Below, piece by piece: positions 19,646-30,111 of a stretch of DNA of 64,000 bases. The DNA comes from Tetrapisispora phaffii CBS 4417. Its lineage: Eukaryota; Ascomycota; Saccharomycetes; Saccharomycetales; Saccharomycetaceae. The position numbers and the translations under genes are program-made. The notes under the pieces were generated by a model. It made no database searches. It was not told where the DNA came from and saw only the letters and a program-made list of their open reading frames with translations. The stretch's first letter is position 1, and the number at the start of each line of letters is the position of its first letter. The stretch lies in contig NC_016523.1 in the NCBI RefSeq assembly GCF_000236905.1, positions 62,001 to 126,000 on the forward strand, read 5' to 3'.

Positions 19646-22099
19646 TCATGAGGATTTTTGTTGTGCAACAGGAACAATGTTAGGCTGTGATTTTGACAAT
19701 TGAGAGTCATTGGATTTGTTTAATAATTGTGAGGTGGTGTTTCCAATTTTAGTTTTTGTCTCCATTTGAGAATTTAGGATTTTAGAGTCAGAGTTGTGAT
19801 CACCATTTCCATTGGGAGTTTGCTGTTGAGTTTGTATATGATTTTGAGCGTTCAACCGTTGTTGAGATATTCTCGTAAAATACTCTTTACGATATTTAGA
19901 AGTGATATCACGTAGTTGATCGTATGCTTTGCTGCCAAGCATAGTACCAAATCTAATTGTTTGAGTGTCATTAGATATTTGGTTCAATCTTGGAGGTTCT
20001 TCATAGAAATTCAAGCCATATTCGTGTCTCGGAGAATCATATTTCCATTTACCGTACAATCTAGTAGCTGCATCCATTTGAGAGTCATATATATCAATTG
20101 GTTCCCTAGAATTGTTTTCTTCTTCTAACTTATCAAAATCGAAAAATTCAGATAATTTGTTATCATTAGCTACCACTGATACATTTGGTTTACAATCGAT
20201 ATACATAACACCATTACGACCAATACGTCTTCTGAATTTAACAGGATGTTCTTTAGATAAAATTTCATTCTTCGATTTAAAAGAATTATAAATTTCCAAC
20301 TGTTTATATTTAGGATTCGCATTTTGGATGATTTCTCCATTTTTGTTGAATGCAGTGACATGTTTAGATGTACCTTTAAAATATTCCTCCATGTGTGGCA
20401 CATAATAAGCACGATCGATTTGAAACTTAGATAATGCTATTGATGCAAATGGAGCCGTATCAAGATCGACACCTTTTGGTAGAGTTACATCAAAAACAGG
20501 ATTATATGGGTCGTCGGTTAGATTAAAGAATAAATTTTTATCATCCATATTCCTTTTTTCCATTCTATCAAGAACGAATTTTCTAGCATTTCTCTCTTTG
20601 TTTGATAACAAATCTTCGACGTCTTCTAGAACAATATCAGGAACCTTTGATGTAGGCAACTTCACATAAACATTTGAAACTTGTTCTTGTTGTTGTTGAA
20701 GTAGTTGCTGTTGTAATAGTTGTTTTTGTTGCTGTTGCAATTGTTGTTGTGTAATTTGTTGTTTTGGAAGTTTGCTGGATAATGGACCAATGGTTGCATT
20801 GGCATCTTTGGGATTCTGAAATTGTTGTAATTGGTACAATTGAGACTTTGTAAGTTTTTGACCACTTTTGAACATCTCTTCTAACTCTTCTTTGGTTAGC
20901 CTTGATTTATTAGTCTTTTTAGTTGATGCATCTGAAGATGGAGAGTCTTTTTTCAATTTTTTGGAAATATTTACACGTTTTCTCTTGTGATTAATTAAAT
21001 CTTCTTCATCACCAACGATATTGAATTTACGTTTCAACTTCTTAATGTTACATCTATCCTCGAATACTTTTGTTTCTTTATCAAATAAATTCAATAAAGT
21101 ATGTTCTCTTTTAGCTACTAACGAAGCTAGTTCCTTTGTGTTTCTTAACGCCTGTAACAGTAATCTTAACTTTTGTGTATTTACAATATCGACTCTTCTA
21201 GTCTTTCTAGGTAACCTTACGTCACGTCTTCTAAAACATACATATGGATTAGAATCATCTTTTTCACCACGTCTCTCAAACTTCAATTGAGGAAAAATTT
21301 CTGCACCTTCTGAAGTAATTTTACGACTTTTCCAATGATTATAGACTTGTTCACCGTAAAGATCTAGTAAATTTTCTATTGGTCTTGGTTCGTTTTCATA
21401 ATGAATATCAAATTCTGTAACAAATTTTTCATTTTTATTTAAATTAATTTCTTTACTTAAGCCATTTTTGATATTAATATCGCCAATATCTGTTTTCATT
21501 AAAGTTGGCTTTAATTCTTCAAATGACAAAATATTTTCAGGGTCAACACTTAAGAAAGGTTGCCTTTCATGAATTGCTAATTCAAAAGATGTACATAATA
21601 TTTCAAATTCATCTTCAGTTAATTTTGATTTTTTATCTGATGAAGAATCTGATATATTTTTATTTATCGAATCATTTAAAAAGGCATCATCGATTTCATC
21701 CATTAAATAAGAATTAGAACAACAATCTTCTACAGTAGCAGAAAATTGAATATAACTTTTTGGATAATTAAATTTACCAGTATAGAACTTATTAAATTCA
21801 TCCCATTTATGCGAAGCATCGGGAGTTGGAATATATTCTTTCTTCTGAGAATTTATTATACCTGCATTATTTTTCAATAAAATTCTATGTAAATGAACTT
21901 CTTTTTCTTCATGTTTTTCAACACCAGTTTCGATCTCAACGACATCTCTTTGTTGTAACTCTTGTTTATCTAAATTTTTTAAATCACTTGGTTTATAGAT
22001 CCTTAAACGTTGTTTAATAGAAATTTTCCTATGTCTAAATCTAGATGAACCACTACCATCGGCAGTGTTTGAATTTGATCTAGCTGATCTTGTACTCAT
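19646..22099 (-). CDS. EPL1: NuA4 subunit Epl1, enhancer of polycomb-like
   Basis: Encodes 817 residues (S. cerevisiae Epl1, 832). Epl1 scaffolds the piccolo NuA4 histone H4/H2A acetyltransferase with Esa1 and Yng2. The conserved EPcA region is visible: SRFRHRKISIKQRLRIY, VVEIETGVEKHEEKEVHLHR, YIPTPDASHKWDEFNKFYTG, then KLTEDEFEILCTSFE and PYVCFRRRDVRLPRKTRR. A poly-glutamine tract built mainly of CAA codons (20681-20765, about residues 445-473) and a second Q/N-rich stretch near the C-terminus are low-complexity and likely length-variable. The ATG at 22099 (MSTRSARSNS) gives a conserved start. Confidence 0.95.
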   Translation of the reverse strand: MSTRSARSNSNTADGSGSSRFRHRKISIKQRLRIYKPSDLKNLDKQELQQRDVVEIETGVEKHEEKEVHLHRILLKNNAGIINSQKKEYIPTPDASHKWDEFNKFYTGKFNYPKSYIQFSATVEDCCSNSYLMDEIDDAFLNDSINKNISDSSSDKKSKLTEDEFEILCTSFELAIHERQPFLSVDPENILSFEELKPTLMKTDIGDINIKNGLSKEINLNKNEKFVTEFDIHYENEPRPIENLLDLYGEQVYNHWKSRKITSEGAEIFPQLKFERRGEKDDSNPYVCFRRRDVRLPRKTRRVDIVNTQKLRLLLQALRNTKELASLVAKREHTLLNLFDKETKVFEDRCNIKKLKRKFNIVGDEEDLINHKRKRVNISKKLKKDSPSSDASTKKTNKSRLTKEELEEMFKSGQKLTKSQLYQLQQFQNPKDANATIGPLSSKLPKQQITQQQLQQQQKQLLQQQLLQQQQEQVSNVYVKLPTSKVPDIVLEDVEDLLSNKERNARKFVLDRMEKRNMDDKNLFFNLTDDPYNPVFDVTLPKGVDLDTAPFASIALSKFQIDRAYYVPHMEEYFKGTSKHVTAFNKNGEIIQNANPKYKQLEIYNSFKSKNEILSKEHPVKFRRRIGRNGVMYIDCKPNVSVVANDNKLSEFFDFDKLEEENNSREPIDIYDSQMDAATRLYGKWKYDSPRHEYGLNFYEEPPRLNQISNDTQTIRFGTMLGSKAYDQLRDITSKYRKEYFTRISQQRLNAQNHIQTQQQTPNGNGDHNSDSKILNSQMETKTKIGNTTSQLLNKSNDSQLSKSQPNIVPVAQQKSS

Positions 22100-23188
22100 T
22101 CAAAAAAGGTGAAATACCAAAAAAATAAATGAAATGAAATAAAGTAAAACCCAAAAACGAAAATAATTAAACCCCCCAAAAAAATGAAAATAAAAATAAA
22201 AAATACAACTCAATAATTTTAAAAATACAACCGAATAATTGTATATTAATTTAATAGTAATATGATCACTACTACCACTACTATTAAAAGTTTTCCGATG
22301 TGTCGAGTAGTAACTATAGTAACTACTATTAACTATTAAATTAAAATATCAATTATCTATCACCTGACCACAGAAAGGAAAATGAAAATAAAATGAAAAA
22401 AAAATTGAAAATAGCAGGTACGTGACAATGGCTGGGTAAAATAAAACAGACGGGGCAATAAAAAACTGTACGCGCGTAACGCCCTCACAGTACCACAACG
22501 AAGAAAAAAACGATTTACCAGTAACAAACACCAATTATTTGTATACAATCGTTAATTCCAAATGATATTGTTATATCATAAGAGTGTGAGAATATCACTT
22601 TTTATATGACCAGATGGTATATTTCAGCTTTGGTTTATATACTAATCGCAGTTAAAAGGCTTTTAATAACCAAATACCGACTAAAAATGACCATTTTCTA
22701 ATAGTACCACTAATAATTTAATAGTGGAAATACATAATAACCATTATTTTTTGCCACCAAAAAGTAACTTATTGAGTGATAAAATTGTTTATTTTTTGAG
22801 GAGACAACAAAATATAAAAAAAGTCGACGACGAATATTCAAAAAAGTAAATTCCAAATTTTCACATGTTTGCTTTGTTGTTTTAGCCGGGTAAAGTTTAA
22901 TTAACCAGCAAATCCGCCGTAGTGTTTGGCTTATGTTCTGTTTTTTGTTTTTTTGTTTTTCTCATATAAATTACTAGATTAGGAAAGCGAATGATGGGCC
23001 TTTTCCCTTTTCCAGTGGCACAGTTTCTCTATTAGGAAATATAAATAAATGAGAACAGAAAAATGAAAATAGGGAAATGGCTAACTGTGCAGTCGTGCAG
23101 AAGCGAGGTTAACACAGATGTTTGGGTGACTTGGTGAGGGTAACCTTTCATCTTTTTTAAAATGACGTACTATATGTAGCTTAGATCC

Positions 23189-23220
<32 letters not shown>

Positions 23221-23647
23221 GTATATGTATATGTTTGTATATGCATTGTTACAAGAGTTGTCAATGAATCTTCATAACCAATGCAAGGATATGTTCAACC
23301 TTTCTATAATTGTTTACACTGTATTATAATTTCAGTAACTAGGCTATTATTATGTCTTTGTTCTCTCAACAGTCTGCCACAATATCTTCATTCTGACACT
23401 AAGTCTTGGTCTTGTCTCTGTTTTTCTCTTTTTCTGTGTAGCCGTCTTTTGGCTTTTCATGAAGTGTCGGAAATTTACTTTATGTGTCCCAATAATATAA
23501 ATATATATATATATATACTCGTATGTACGTGCGGTATCGTTTTTAAAACGTTTAGATATTCGGCATTTGAGGACATACAGTGCAGCAGTTGGTCTCCTAT
23601 ACATGAACACTGATACTCTAACGTTAGTCTAAGAAGTCGTTTAGAAA
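22100..23647. other. EPL1 / SVL3-like divergent intergenic region
   Basis: This 1.5-kb AT-rich region separates two divergently transcribed genes. It has many A-runs and a TA/TG microsatellite at about 23191-23232. Short frames on both strands near 23281-23669 lack recognisable domains. No RNA gene was seen. It likely contains both promoters. Confidence 0.55.
23191..23232. repeat. TA/TATG microsatellite
   Basis: A run of about ten TA dinucleotides passes into TATATG repeats. It is simple-sequence DNA about 415 bp upstream of the SVL3-like gene. Confidence 0.85.
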
Positions 23648-26056
23648 ATGTCAATTGATCAACTGACATGTCTAATAGGTATGAACAATTACAATAATTT
23701 TACAGATTTTATCTTCCTTCTTTTTCTTTTTTTACTAACTTCTATTTATTTTATTCAAATAGTTGGCGAAACACCTTCAATACAGTTCATCGCTTGGCGA
23801 TTAAGTCTGGGAAATGTATTCATTAAATTGGTTTCACAGTATGTTTCTATTGACGGTTTAATATCATGGAAATCAACTAGACTTGGTGCTAACTTCTTTA
23901 CTCCAAATATATTCGCAAAGACAATTGAAGAGGTTAAGGAGAAAACTTCAATGCAAAATGATTCAGAAAATAAAAAATATAAATCAGATATAATCGTTAT
24001 ATCAGGAACTTCATTAGATTCATTCGAAAAAAACTGTGTTGAGTTGCAACCATTTTGCCATCCAAATACAATTGTAATTGTTTGTTCAGATTTTGGTGTA
24101 GATTTGGAGAGTACTGCAAAAACAATATTCAAAAATAATTGTAAATTTGTTTTATCAATATATTGTGCAGCTGAATGTCGACAATTGTCATTGGGATCAT
24201 TTGCTTTGATAAATGATCAAGATTGTTATTTTTATATAGGTAACACGACAATTAAAAATGATATAATTGAGACTGACTGTGAACCTACGGCAGTGTTGAA
24301 TTTGTGTGAAAACTTTTATGACGATCCTATTATGTTAAGATTTTGCAAGATTATAACCGAAAGTAAATGGGTAATAGTCGATTTTATCAAAGATTCGAGG
24401 AAAATGTCAGCGATTGTATGGAAACATATTATTCCAAAAATTTGTTTAAATATTCTTTGCATTATATATGATAAATTTGAGTATAATGAGCTGTTACAAA
24501 ATAACTCAACAAAAGCCATTTTTGAAGATCTAGTTGATGAATTGATGTTAATTTCGTATAAACAATGTCAAATAAGAATTGAAGAATTTTTTGATCCTAA
24601 CAAAAACGTTATAAACTATAATAACATCATTACATATTCAAATAAAAAAAGACAAGAAATTTGCGACACCACATCAAATGAATATCCAGAATATCTTTCA
24701 TTACCTTTCGAACTTTATTGTTTTTACCATAAATTGGAATTTCCAGCTCATATTCTACTTTATCAACCTATAATTCTTGGAAAAAAATATAATGTATCAT
24801 TTTCAAATTTGAATTTCCTTTATAGTTTCTATTCACAACTTTTGAATCTAAGTGGTTTTTCTATTTTTGGTGGTCTTTCTGAACAAAAGACATATTTTTT
24901 CCATAACCTAAAGGGACGTTTAGAACTTGAAAATGACAGAGGCAGTTTGAACGTCACAAATTATTCCAAGTCAGAAAAAAAAAAGAAGCATAAAAAACAT
25001 AAGAAGAAAGGAAATAAATCATCAACTAGTATTGGTAATAATGTGATAAATGCTAGTCAAGATCCAATGGTGGAAAGTGTAAATGATTTAATTCAAAGTG
25101 ATATGGCACTTGGGAGTTCAAAATTGCCTATGAACTCGGATCTTACAGGAAATGATTTTACTAATGATGCACTATTTTCACCAGGATTCGAGGATGTCTT
25201 CTTGAACTTAAGAAGTAGTCTAAATTCAACAGGTCTCATACGTGTCGATCCTGATTTGTCAAAGACAGAGATCAAGAAAACGTCCCAATTTAATGAAGAA
25301 GTTGTCTCATATATGGATTCAGAAACAGAAACATCTTCAAGTGAATCTGACAGTCAAGGTACAAATAACCTTCATAGTAAAAAGAATTCTAAAATAAACG
25401 TGAAGGATGCCGATAATTCATATAGTTCAGATGAGAGTTCAGATATTGTAGTTTTGGAAAACTTGTCGATAAATCAAAATAAATACAAGAAGTATTCAGA
25501 AAGCTTGGTGGATTTCTTTGAGACACCAAAATTATTTAAAAAATTTAAAACAAGAGTACACAGTAATTATAATGGAAATTATTGTAATAATCAAAAAACT
25601 TCAAAGTCTGAAACTACTTTGATGGACAATAGACCCTATTCTACATCTTGTTTGGAATTCAAAAGTAAAAATTACTCTAATGTTATATCAAATGACCTAC
25701 TGGAGTTACATAGTCAAATGTTGAAATTGGAAATCCAAAATAGCAGCATTGACAACAAAGAAAAAAGAAAACAATATGCCAATCTTGAGTTAAAACTTTG
25801 GAAACTTCAACGTCGTTTTCATGAATTTAATGGAACAATAAGTAAGTATCAAACCGAACCTCTTGAGGAACTTTTAAATCATATTGACATTTTGAATAAA
25901 GGTAATACTGGTGATATTTTAAATTGGACTACATGTAGATATGGTGAGGTTGATTTCTACAAAAATATTCGACAAGATAAAGAAGAGATTATGAATCTTT
26001 TTAAGGATGGTGTTAATGGGAACAAAAATTTGAAAACAAGTATTCTACCAAATTGA
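23648..26056 (+). CDS. Svl3/Pam1-like protein, spliced
   Basis: Best read as exon 1 at 23648-23678, intron 23679-23762 and exon 2 at 23763-26056, giving 774 residues. Splicing joins MSIDQLTCLI to VGETPSIQFIAWRLS, a Rossmann-like GxxP start resembling the ketopantoate-reductase-like N-terminus I associate with the S. cerevisiae Svl3/Pam1 pair; GLISWKSTRLGANFFTP follows. Without splicing the frame stays open but inserts a hydrophobic 28-residue stretch. A lysine/histidine-rich basic cluster (KKKKHKKHKKKGNK) lies mid-protein, then serine-rich acidic linkers, then a helical C-terminus (LELKLWKLQRRFHEFN). Svl3 and Pam1 are cell-periphery and bud-neck proteins of poorly known function. It sits where BUD27 lies in S. 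cerevisiae, but it is not Bud27. The family assignment is from memory of motifs and is moderate. Confidence 0.6.
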   Translation: MSIDQLTCLIGMNNYNNFTDFIFLLFLFLLTSIYFIQIVGETPSIQFIAWRLSLGNVFIKLVSQYVSIDGLISWKSTRLGANFFTPNIFAKTIEEVKEKTSMQNDSENKKYKSDIIVISGTSLDSFEKNCVELQPFCHPNTIVIVCSDFGVDLESTAKTIFKNNCKFVLSIYCAAECRQLSLGSFALINDQDCYFYIGNTTIKNDIIETDCEPTAVLNLCENFYDDPIMLRFCKIITESKWVIVDFIKDSRKMSAIVWKHIIPKICLNILCIIYDKFEYNELLQNNSTKAIFEDLVDELMLISYKQCQIRIEEFFDPNKNVINYNNIITYSNKKRQEICDTTSNEYPEYLSLPFELYCFYHKLEFPAHILLYQPIILGKKYNVSFSNLNFLYSFYSQLLNLSGFSIFGGLSEQKTYFFHNLKGRLELENDRGSLNVTNYSKSEKKKKHKKHKKKGNKSSTSIGNNVINASQDPMVESVNDLIQSDMALGSSKLPMNSDLTGNDFTNDALFSPGFEDVFLNLRSSLNSTGLIRVDPDLSKTEIKKTSQFNEEVVSYMDSETETSSSESDSQGTNNLHSKKNSKINVKDADNSYSSDESSDIVVLENLSINQNKYKKYSESLVDFFETPKLFKKFKTRVHSNYNGNYCNNQKTSKSETTLMDNRPYSTSCLEFKSKNYSNVISNDLLELHSQMLKLEIQNSSIDNKEKRKQYANLELKLWKLQRRFHEFNGTISKYQTEPLEELLNHIDILNKGNTGDILNWTTCRYGEVDFYKNIRQDKEEIMNLFKDGVNGNKNLKTSILPN
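23679..23762 (+). other. Spliceosomal intron, 84 nt, in-frame
   Basis: The 5' splice site is GTATGA (23679-23684), the branch point a perfect TACTAAC (23733-23739) preceded by a pyrimidine-rich tract, and the 3' site AAATAG ending at 23762, 24 nt after the branch adenosine. The length is a multiple of three with no in-frame stop, so unspliced mRNA would remain translatable. Removal restores a continuous N-terminal nucleotide-binding-like motif. Confidence 0.8.
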
Positions 26057-26266
26057 ATTAACTTCATCGGCTCCAAAGGTATTATATGGATAATTTTGAA
26101 AGTAAATAATTGCCTAAAATGTTATTTATTTAACACTCTATATATTTTACATATCGATATATACCTATGTGTATGTATGATTCCATATTGAATATATATC
26201 ATGAAGTTAAGACGTGTAAGGACTTGGGCATTATTATTTAAGTTAATTATTAATTTTATCATTAGC

Positions 26267-27760
26267 CTATTCATATAAATCTTCATCTAATCTAGCGGCT
26301 GGGTTACTTTCGATGAAATCTAGAGAAACCTTGTGACCTAATAATTCTCTAATATTTTGAACCTTATATTTAATCATAGTTGGTCTTTCTAAAGATAGAC
26401 CCCAACCTAATACTCTTAGATCTCTAGGTAAACCCATTGGTTCCAACATTTCTGGTCTGAACATACCAGAGTTACCAATTTCAACCCACTTACCTAAACC
26501 TTCGTGCCATGAGAAAATTTCCATGGATGGTTCAGTATATGGATTATAAGTTGGCTTGAAACGTAAACCGGTAACACCCATCTTGGCAAAAAATTCTTCC
26601 ATGAATTTAATTAGATCACCTAAAGTGATATTATAATCAGCTAAAACACCTTCAACTTGGTGGAATTCAGCTAAATGTGTGGCATCCACGGCTTCGTTAC
26701 GGAAAACACGATCAATGGAGAATAATCTAGTTGGTTTTGGATCTTTAGCTAATTTATGTAACATGGCAGCAGAGATGGCAGTCGTGTGAGTTCTTAGAAC
26801 TAATTTTTGAGATTCTTCAGCTTTCCAGTTGTAACGGTAACCAATAGAATCGAATTTACCTTCTTCATGGACTGCTTTTATATTGTTCATGTAAACTTTG
26901 TCTTCTGGTAAGTCAGACTTAGAAGGATCTTTAATGTAAAAAGTATCTTGTAAATCACGAGCAGGATGCTGTTGTGGCACATATAAAGCATCAAAATTCC
27001 AGAAACCAGTTTCAACGTATTGATTGGATGGCATTTCAGTGAAACCCATAGAGAAAAAAATTTGTCTAAATTCTTCTCTAACTTTATTCAATGGATGCAG
27101 GGCACCTGATTGTGGGTCAATACCTTGAGAGTTGAAGTTGTATGGTTTGAATTTAGCATCCTTGTAAGAACCGCTGGTAATCATGTCTGAAGTAACATCA
27201 GTTTCGGATTTAATTAAATCTAGAGAGAAATCAGGACCCTTGATAACAGAGAAATCAGCATTTTTCTTTGGGATAATCAACTTCCTCTTTTTCAAGTCAG
27301 CGATGATCTTGTTGTCAATTGGTTCATTTTTGATAATTTTTTCTAATATATCCTTTGTTTCATCGACGATTGCAGATGGATCCTTGGCTTTATCACTTAA
27401 TTCTAATTCGTTTTCTTTAGTTTTGATGATCCAACCATTTTTGAAAGCACGAGCTTGACCGACTTTACCATTCGGTCCTAACTTGCTTGTAACATCTTTA
27501 ATTTGCAATTTACCCATATCATTGATTAATTGAACTAATTTCACTTCATGAGAACCGTTGTTTAAAATATTGTTACCTTCTTCAGATAAATCGTATGTAA
27601 TTGTTTCATTTTTAGTATAGGTCAATTTTCCATGAGCTTTTAAAGAATTCAAAACTGATAAGACATCTTGAGGGTTGACGTTAGCGAAGACAGCAGTGGT
27701 GGATTTGATTTCACCTAAAATATCTAATTGTTTTAAAACTTCTAATTGGAAAGCTGACAT
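26267..27760 (-). CDS. FRS2: Cytosolic phenylalanyl-tRNA synthetase alpha chain
   Basis: Encodes 497 residues from the ATG at 27760 ([13 protein letters not shown]), matching S. cerevisiae Frs2 (503). Upstream in-frame codons lack an ATG. It forms the alpha2/beta2 enzyme with Frs1 and charges tRNA-Phe in the cytosol. The N-terminal third holds the DNA/tRNA-binding winged-helix region. The class II catalytic core is in the second half: [39 protein letters not shown] (motif 2) and [15 protein letters not shown] (motif 3), ending [12 protein letters not shown] as in S. cerevisiae. It is tail to tail with the SVL3-like gene, 210 bp apart. Confidence 0.97.
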   Translation of the reverse strand: MSAFQLEVLKQLDILGEIKSTTAVFANVNPQDVLSVLNSLKAHGKLTYTKNETITYDLSEEGNNILNNGSHEVKLVQLINDMGKLQIKDVTSKLGPNGKVGQARAFKNGWIIKTKENELELSDKAKDPSAIVDETKDILEKIIKNEPIDNKIIADLKKRKLIIPKKNADFSVIKGPDFSLDLIKSETDVTSDMITSGSYKDAKFKPYNFNSQGIDPQSGALHPLNKVREEFRQIFFSMGFTEMPSNQYVETGFWNFDALYVPQQHPARDLQDTFYIKDPSKSDLPEDKVYMNNIKAVHEEGKFDSIGYRYNWKAEESQKLVLRTHTTAISAAMLHKLAKDPKPTRLFSIDRVFRNEAVDATHLAEFHQVEGVLADYNITLGDLIKFMEEFFAKMGVTGLRFKPTYNPYTEPSMEIFSWHEGLGKWVEIGNSGMFRPEMLEPMGLPRDLRVLGWGLSLERPTMIKYKVQNIRELLGHKVSLDFIESNPAARLDEDLYE

Positions 27761-29197
27761 TTCTGCACTGATAATTGATCTAATAGATTCTTGAAGTAGT
27801 AAGCTTATCAGCTTTTCTTTAAAGTTATGCAATCAACCAATTTCAAAATGGAAAAACAGTATTCTTTTATAAGTAGCAATAAACTTTAAAAAGTCAATCA
27901 CAACTTAAAAAGAAATAACTTTAATTGTTAATGGTGAGATCTCTTGTGTATTAAAATGAATTTATGTTAATGTTCATTTTTCTCACCATCGAGTTAATTA
28001 TGAATCATTATTTTTTCTAAAATTTTTCTTTTTTCCTCTCTTTGCTTCAAAGTATCAATTGGAAAATTGAACCTTTTCCTTTGCTAGGTTGGCCACTACC
28101 AAAAACAACGAGACTTGGCTTAACAAAAATTTTCGATTTTTCCATCACTGTCTTTGCATTGCACAAGACTTCACAAAAGAAAAAAACCACCCGAGCTGTA
28201 ACATCAACAGCAAAAACCATTCAAAAAAATCTCGAAACCTGTCACCCGCTGAACTCAAAAAAGAAAAACGCATCCAGAACAAAAAGAAAACTTCGCAGCA
28301 AAACTGTTGCCCATGAACCTTAGAGAGATGGTCCGCCTAATGGTTCTAAAACACAATACGCATCACGTGCAAATTAATTTGCTCACTAAGCGACGCAAAT
28401 AGCCTTATATGAAGAGTAGTAAATCGTAGTTAGACACCTTGGTTATTGAGCAATAACATTGATGATTGCTTCAAATATAAGAACGATACATCTTGCATGT
28501 TATATCACTAGTTGCAAGGGAGACGATCTTTTCATGGAGACTCTGACTTCAAAAAAAGATCACAACCAAAATTCATATTGCACAGTGATATATTTGTGTA
28601 ATAGCAAAAAATGCATGCAAACCATTATTCTCAACTATACATAATCATTACTTCATCAAAAGTGAAATTCCAAATGTTCACTTCTTGAAGTACTCTTATT
28701 AATGTTTATTTTTATTACTGTTAAGGTCCTATTTTGTTTATTAATTCTGCAACCTTCAATTGCCGCCCAGGCCACCTAAATTAAAAATTCTTATAATCAG
28801 TTTCAGATTTGACACACTTGACCAGACTAGAGCCGTTATTCTTTATACATTATCAGGCAACAATTGTAAAGCCAATTAGCATCTATTGATCCAATATAAG
28901 TTCAACCTTCCATCCTAAGGTTATTTATAAGGTAATCAGTTCCCTTATGTAGATCTGATACCCGCTGTCATGTCGTCTTCACGGCATTCGTGTCCGGGTA
29001 ACAAATTTTATTTTTCAACTTAGCAATTTCAAAAATTTTAAACTGCGATGAGCTACAAATTTTACAATAATGCATGCATTCAAGTGCATATATATAAGTA
29101 TATTCGTATCCGTACCTGTACTAGTCGGAAGTCTGGTGGATACTTCTACGTTGACTTTCTTTTGAACTCAGATAGTTGCACAATACACAGATCAATT
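27761..29197. other. FRS2 / FCF2 divergent intergenic region
   Basis: This is a 1.4-kb stretch. Two overlapping Lys/Thr-rich frames near 28042-28323 look like translated A-rich DNA rather than genes. An ATCACGTG (Cbf1-type) lies at 28362-28369. The FCF2-proximal end has RRPE and PAC elements, listed separately. Nothing else was recognised. Confidence 0.55.
29031..29052 (+). promoter_or_regulatory. RRPE plus PAC elements of the FCF2 promoter
   Basis: AAAAATTTT (29031-29039) matches the RRPE element and GCGATGAG (29045-29052) matches PAC. They are 5 bp apart and about 145 bp upstream of the FCF2 ATG. Paired RRPE/PAC sites mark ribosome-biogenesis genes in yeasts (Stb3, and Dot6/Tod6 respectively), which fits the role of Fcf2. 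Confidence 0.8.
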
Positions 29198-29872
29198 ATG
29201 GACAAGACTGTTGAGGATCTGTTTAAGCAATTAAAAGAGGCCTCCAAGACTGAGGAAGTGAATAAAAATGGGAACGGAACTGTGTCTTTAGAGGAGGAGG
29301 ATATCTCAGAAAACAAGGATGTCCTACAATTGGATGATGATTCAAAGGACACTGAGAAGGAATTTGAGAAGATTGAGAAGAATTTGCGCCAGCTGCCAAA
29401 ATTACAAAACGAGTTTGATCAATTAAGTAAAGTAAGCAACAACGACGAGAAGAAACATGAAGATATTCAAGGCAAAAAAGCAGTAAAACTAGAAAACAGG
29501 GAGAAGAGTGCAAGGTCGACTACTGATTGGTTTACAATGCCAAAAGTTGACTCTTACAAACGTGACCAAGTGCAAAGGGACTTGTTGCTGTTGAAACATC
29601 GTTCTGCTTTAGATCCTAAAAGACATTATAAGAAAGACAAATGGAAAGTACCAGATAGATTCTCAGTAGGAACTATAGTGGAGGATAAGACAGAATTCTT
29701 CAGTAGTAGAATGACTAATAAACAAAGAAAGTCCACTATGTTGGAGACCTTGATGGCTGATGACGATTCTAATAAATACTTCAAGAGAAAATATGCTGAA
29801 ATACAAGATCGTAAAACAAGTGGTAAGAAAGGTCATTATAAAAAGATAAAAGAAATGAGAAAACGTAAGTGA
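29198..29872 (+). CDS. FCF2: Fcf2, pre-rRNA processing factor
   Basis: Encodes 224 residues from the ATG at 29198 (MDKTVEDLFKQLKEAS), close to S. cerevisiae Fcf2 (217). The frame is open upstream but the added residues are unlike the family. Fcf2 is a nucleolar protein needed for early 35S pre-rRNA cleavages leading to 18S rRNA. The conserved Fcf2 domain begins at TTDWFTMPK and continues through RDLLLLKHRSALDPKRHYKKD, VGTIVEDKTEFFSSRMTNKQRKSTMLETLM, with a lysine-rich end. The N-terminal half is acidic and coiled. RRPE and PAC sites lie just upstream. In S. cerevisiae FCF2 is on chromosome XII near SPT8. Confidence 0.93.
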   Translation: MDKTVEDLFKQLKEASKTEEVNKNGNGTVSLEEEDISENKDVLQLDDDSKDTEKEFEKIEKNLRQLPKLQNEFDQLSKVSNNDEKKHEDIQGKKAVKLENREKSARSTTDWFTMPKVDSYKRDQVQRDLLLLKHRSALDPKRHYKKDKWKVPDRFSVGTIVEDKTEFFSSRMTNKQRKSTMLETLMADDDSNKYFKRKYAEIQDRKTSGKKGHYKKIKEMRKRK

Positions 29873-30111
29873 AGATACTTCAAATAAATTTTTGTAGTTT
29901 TGTATGTTATATAATAAAAAAAACACCATTGCATTTCATATAACTTTTGATTTACGAACGTTTTTACATGGTAAAATCAATAAAGATCAAAAATGAGTAA
30001 GACCATATTATTATTTTAATTAGATACTATTAAATATTTACATATACACATAAAATATAAGCGCCATGTTCCAGCTTGTAGAATGTCACCAGGAATGTTA
30101 ATGTAGCAAAA

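Noticed and set aside
28042..28323. Lys/Thr-rich frame between FRS2 and FCF2
   Set aside because: Composition of translated A-rich DNA, overlapping frames in the same stretch, no recognised motif.
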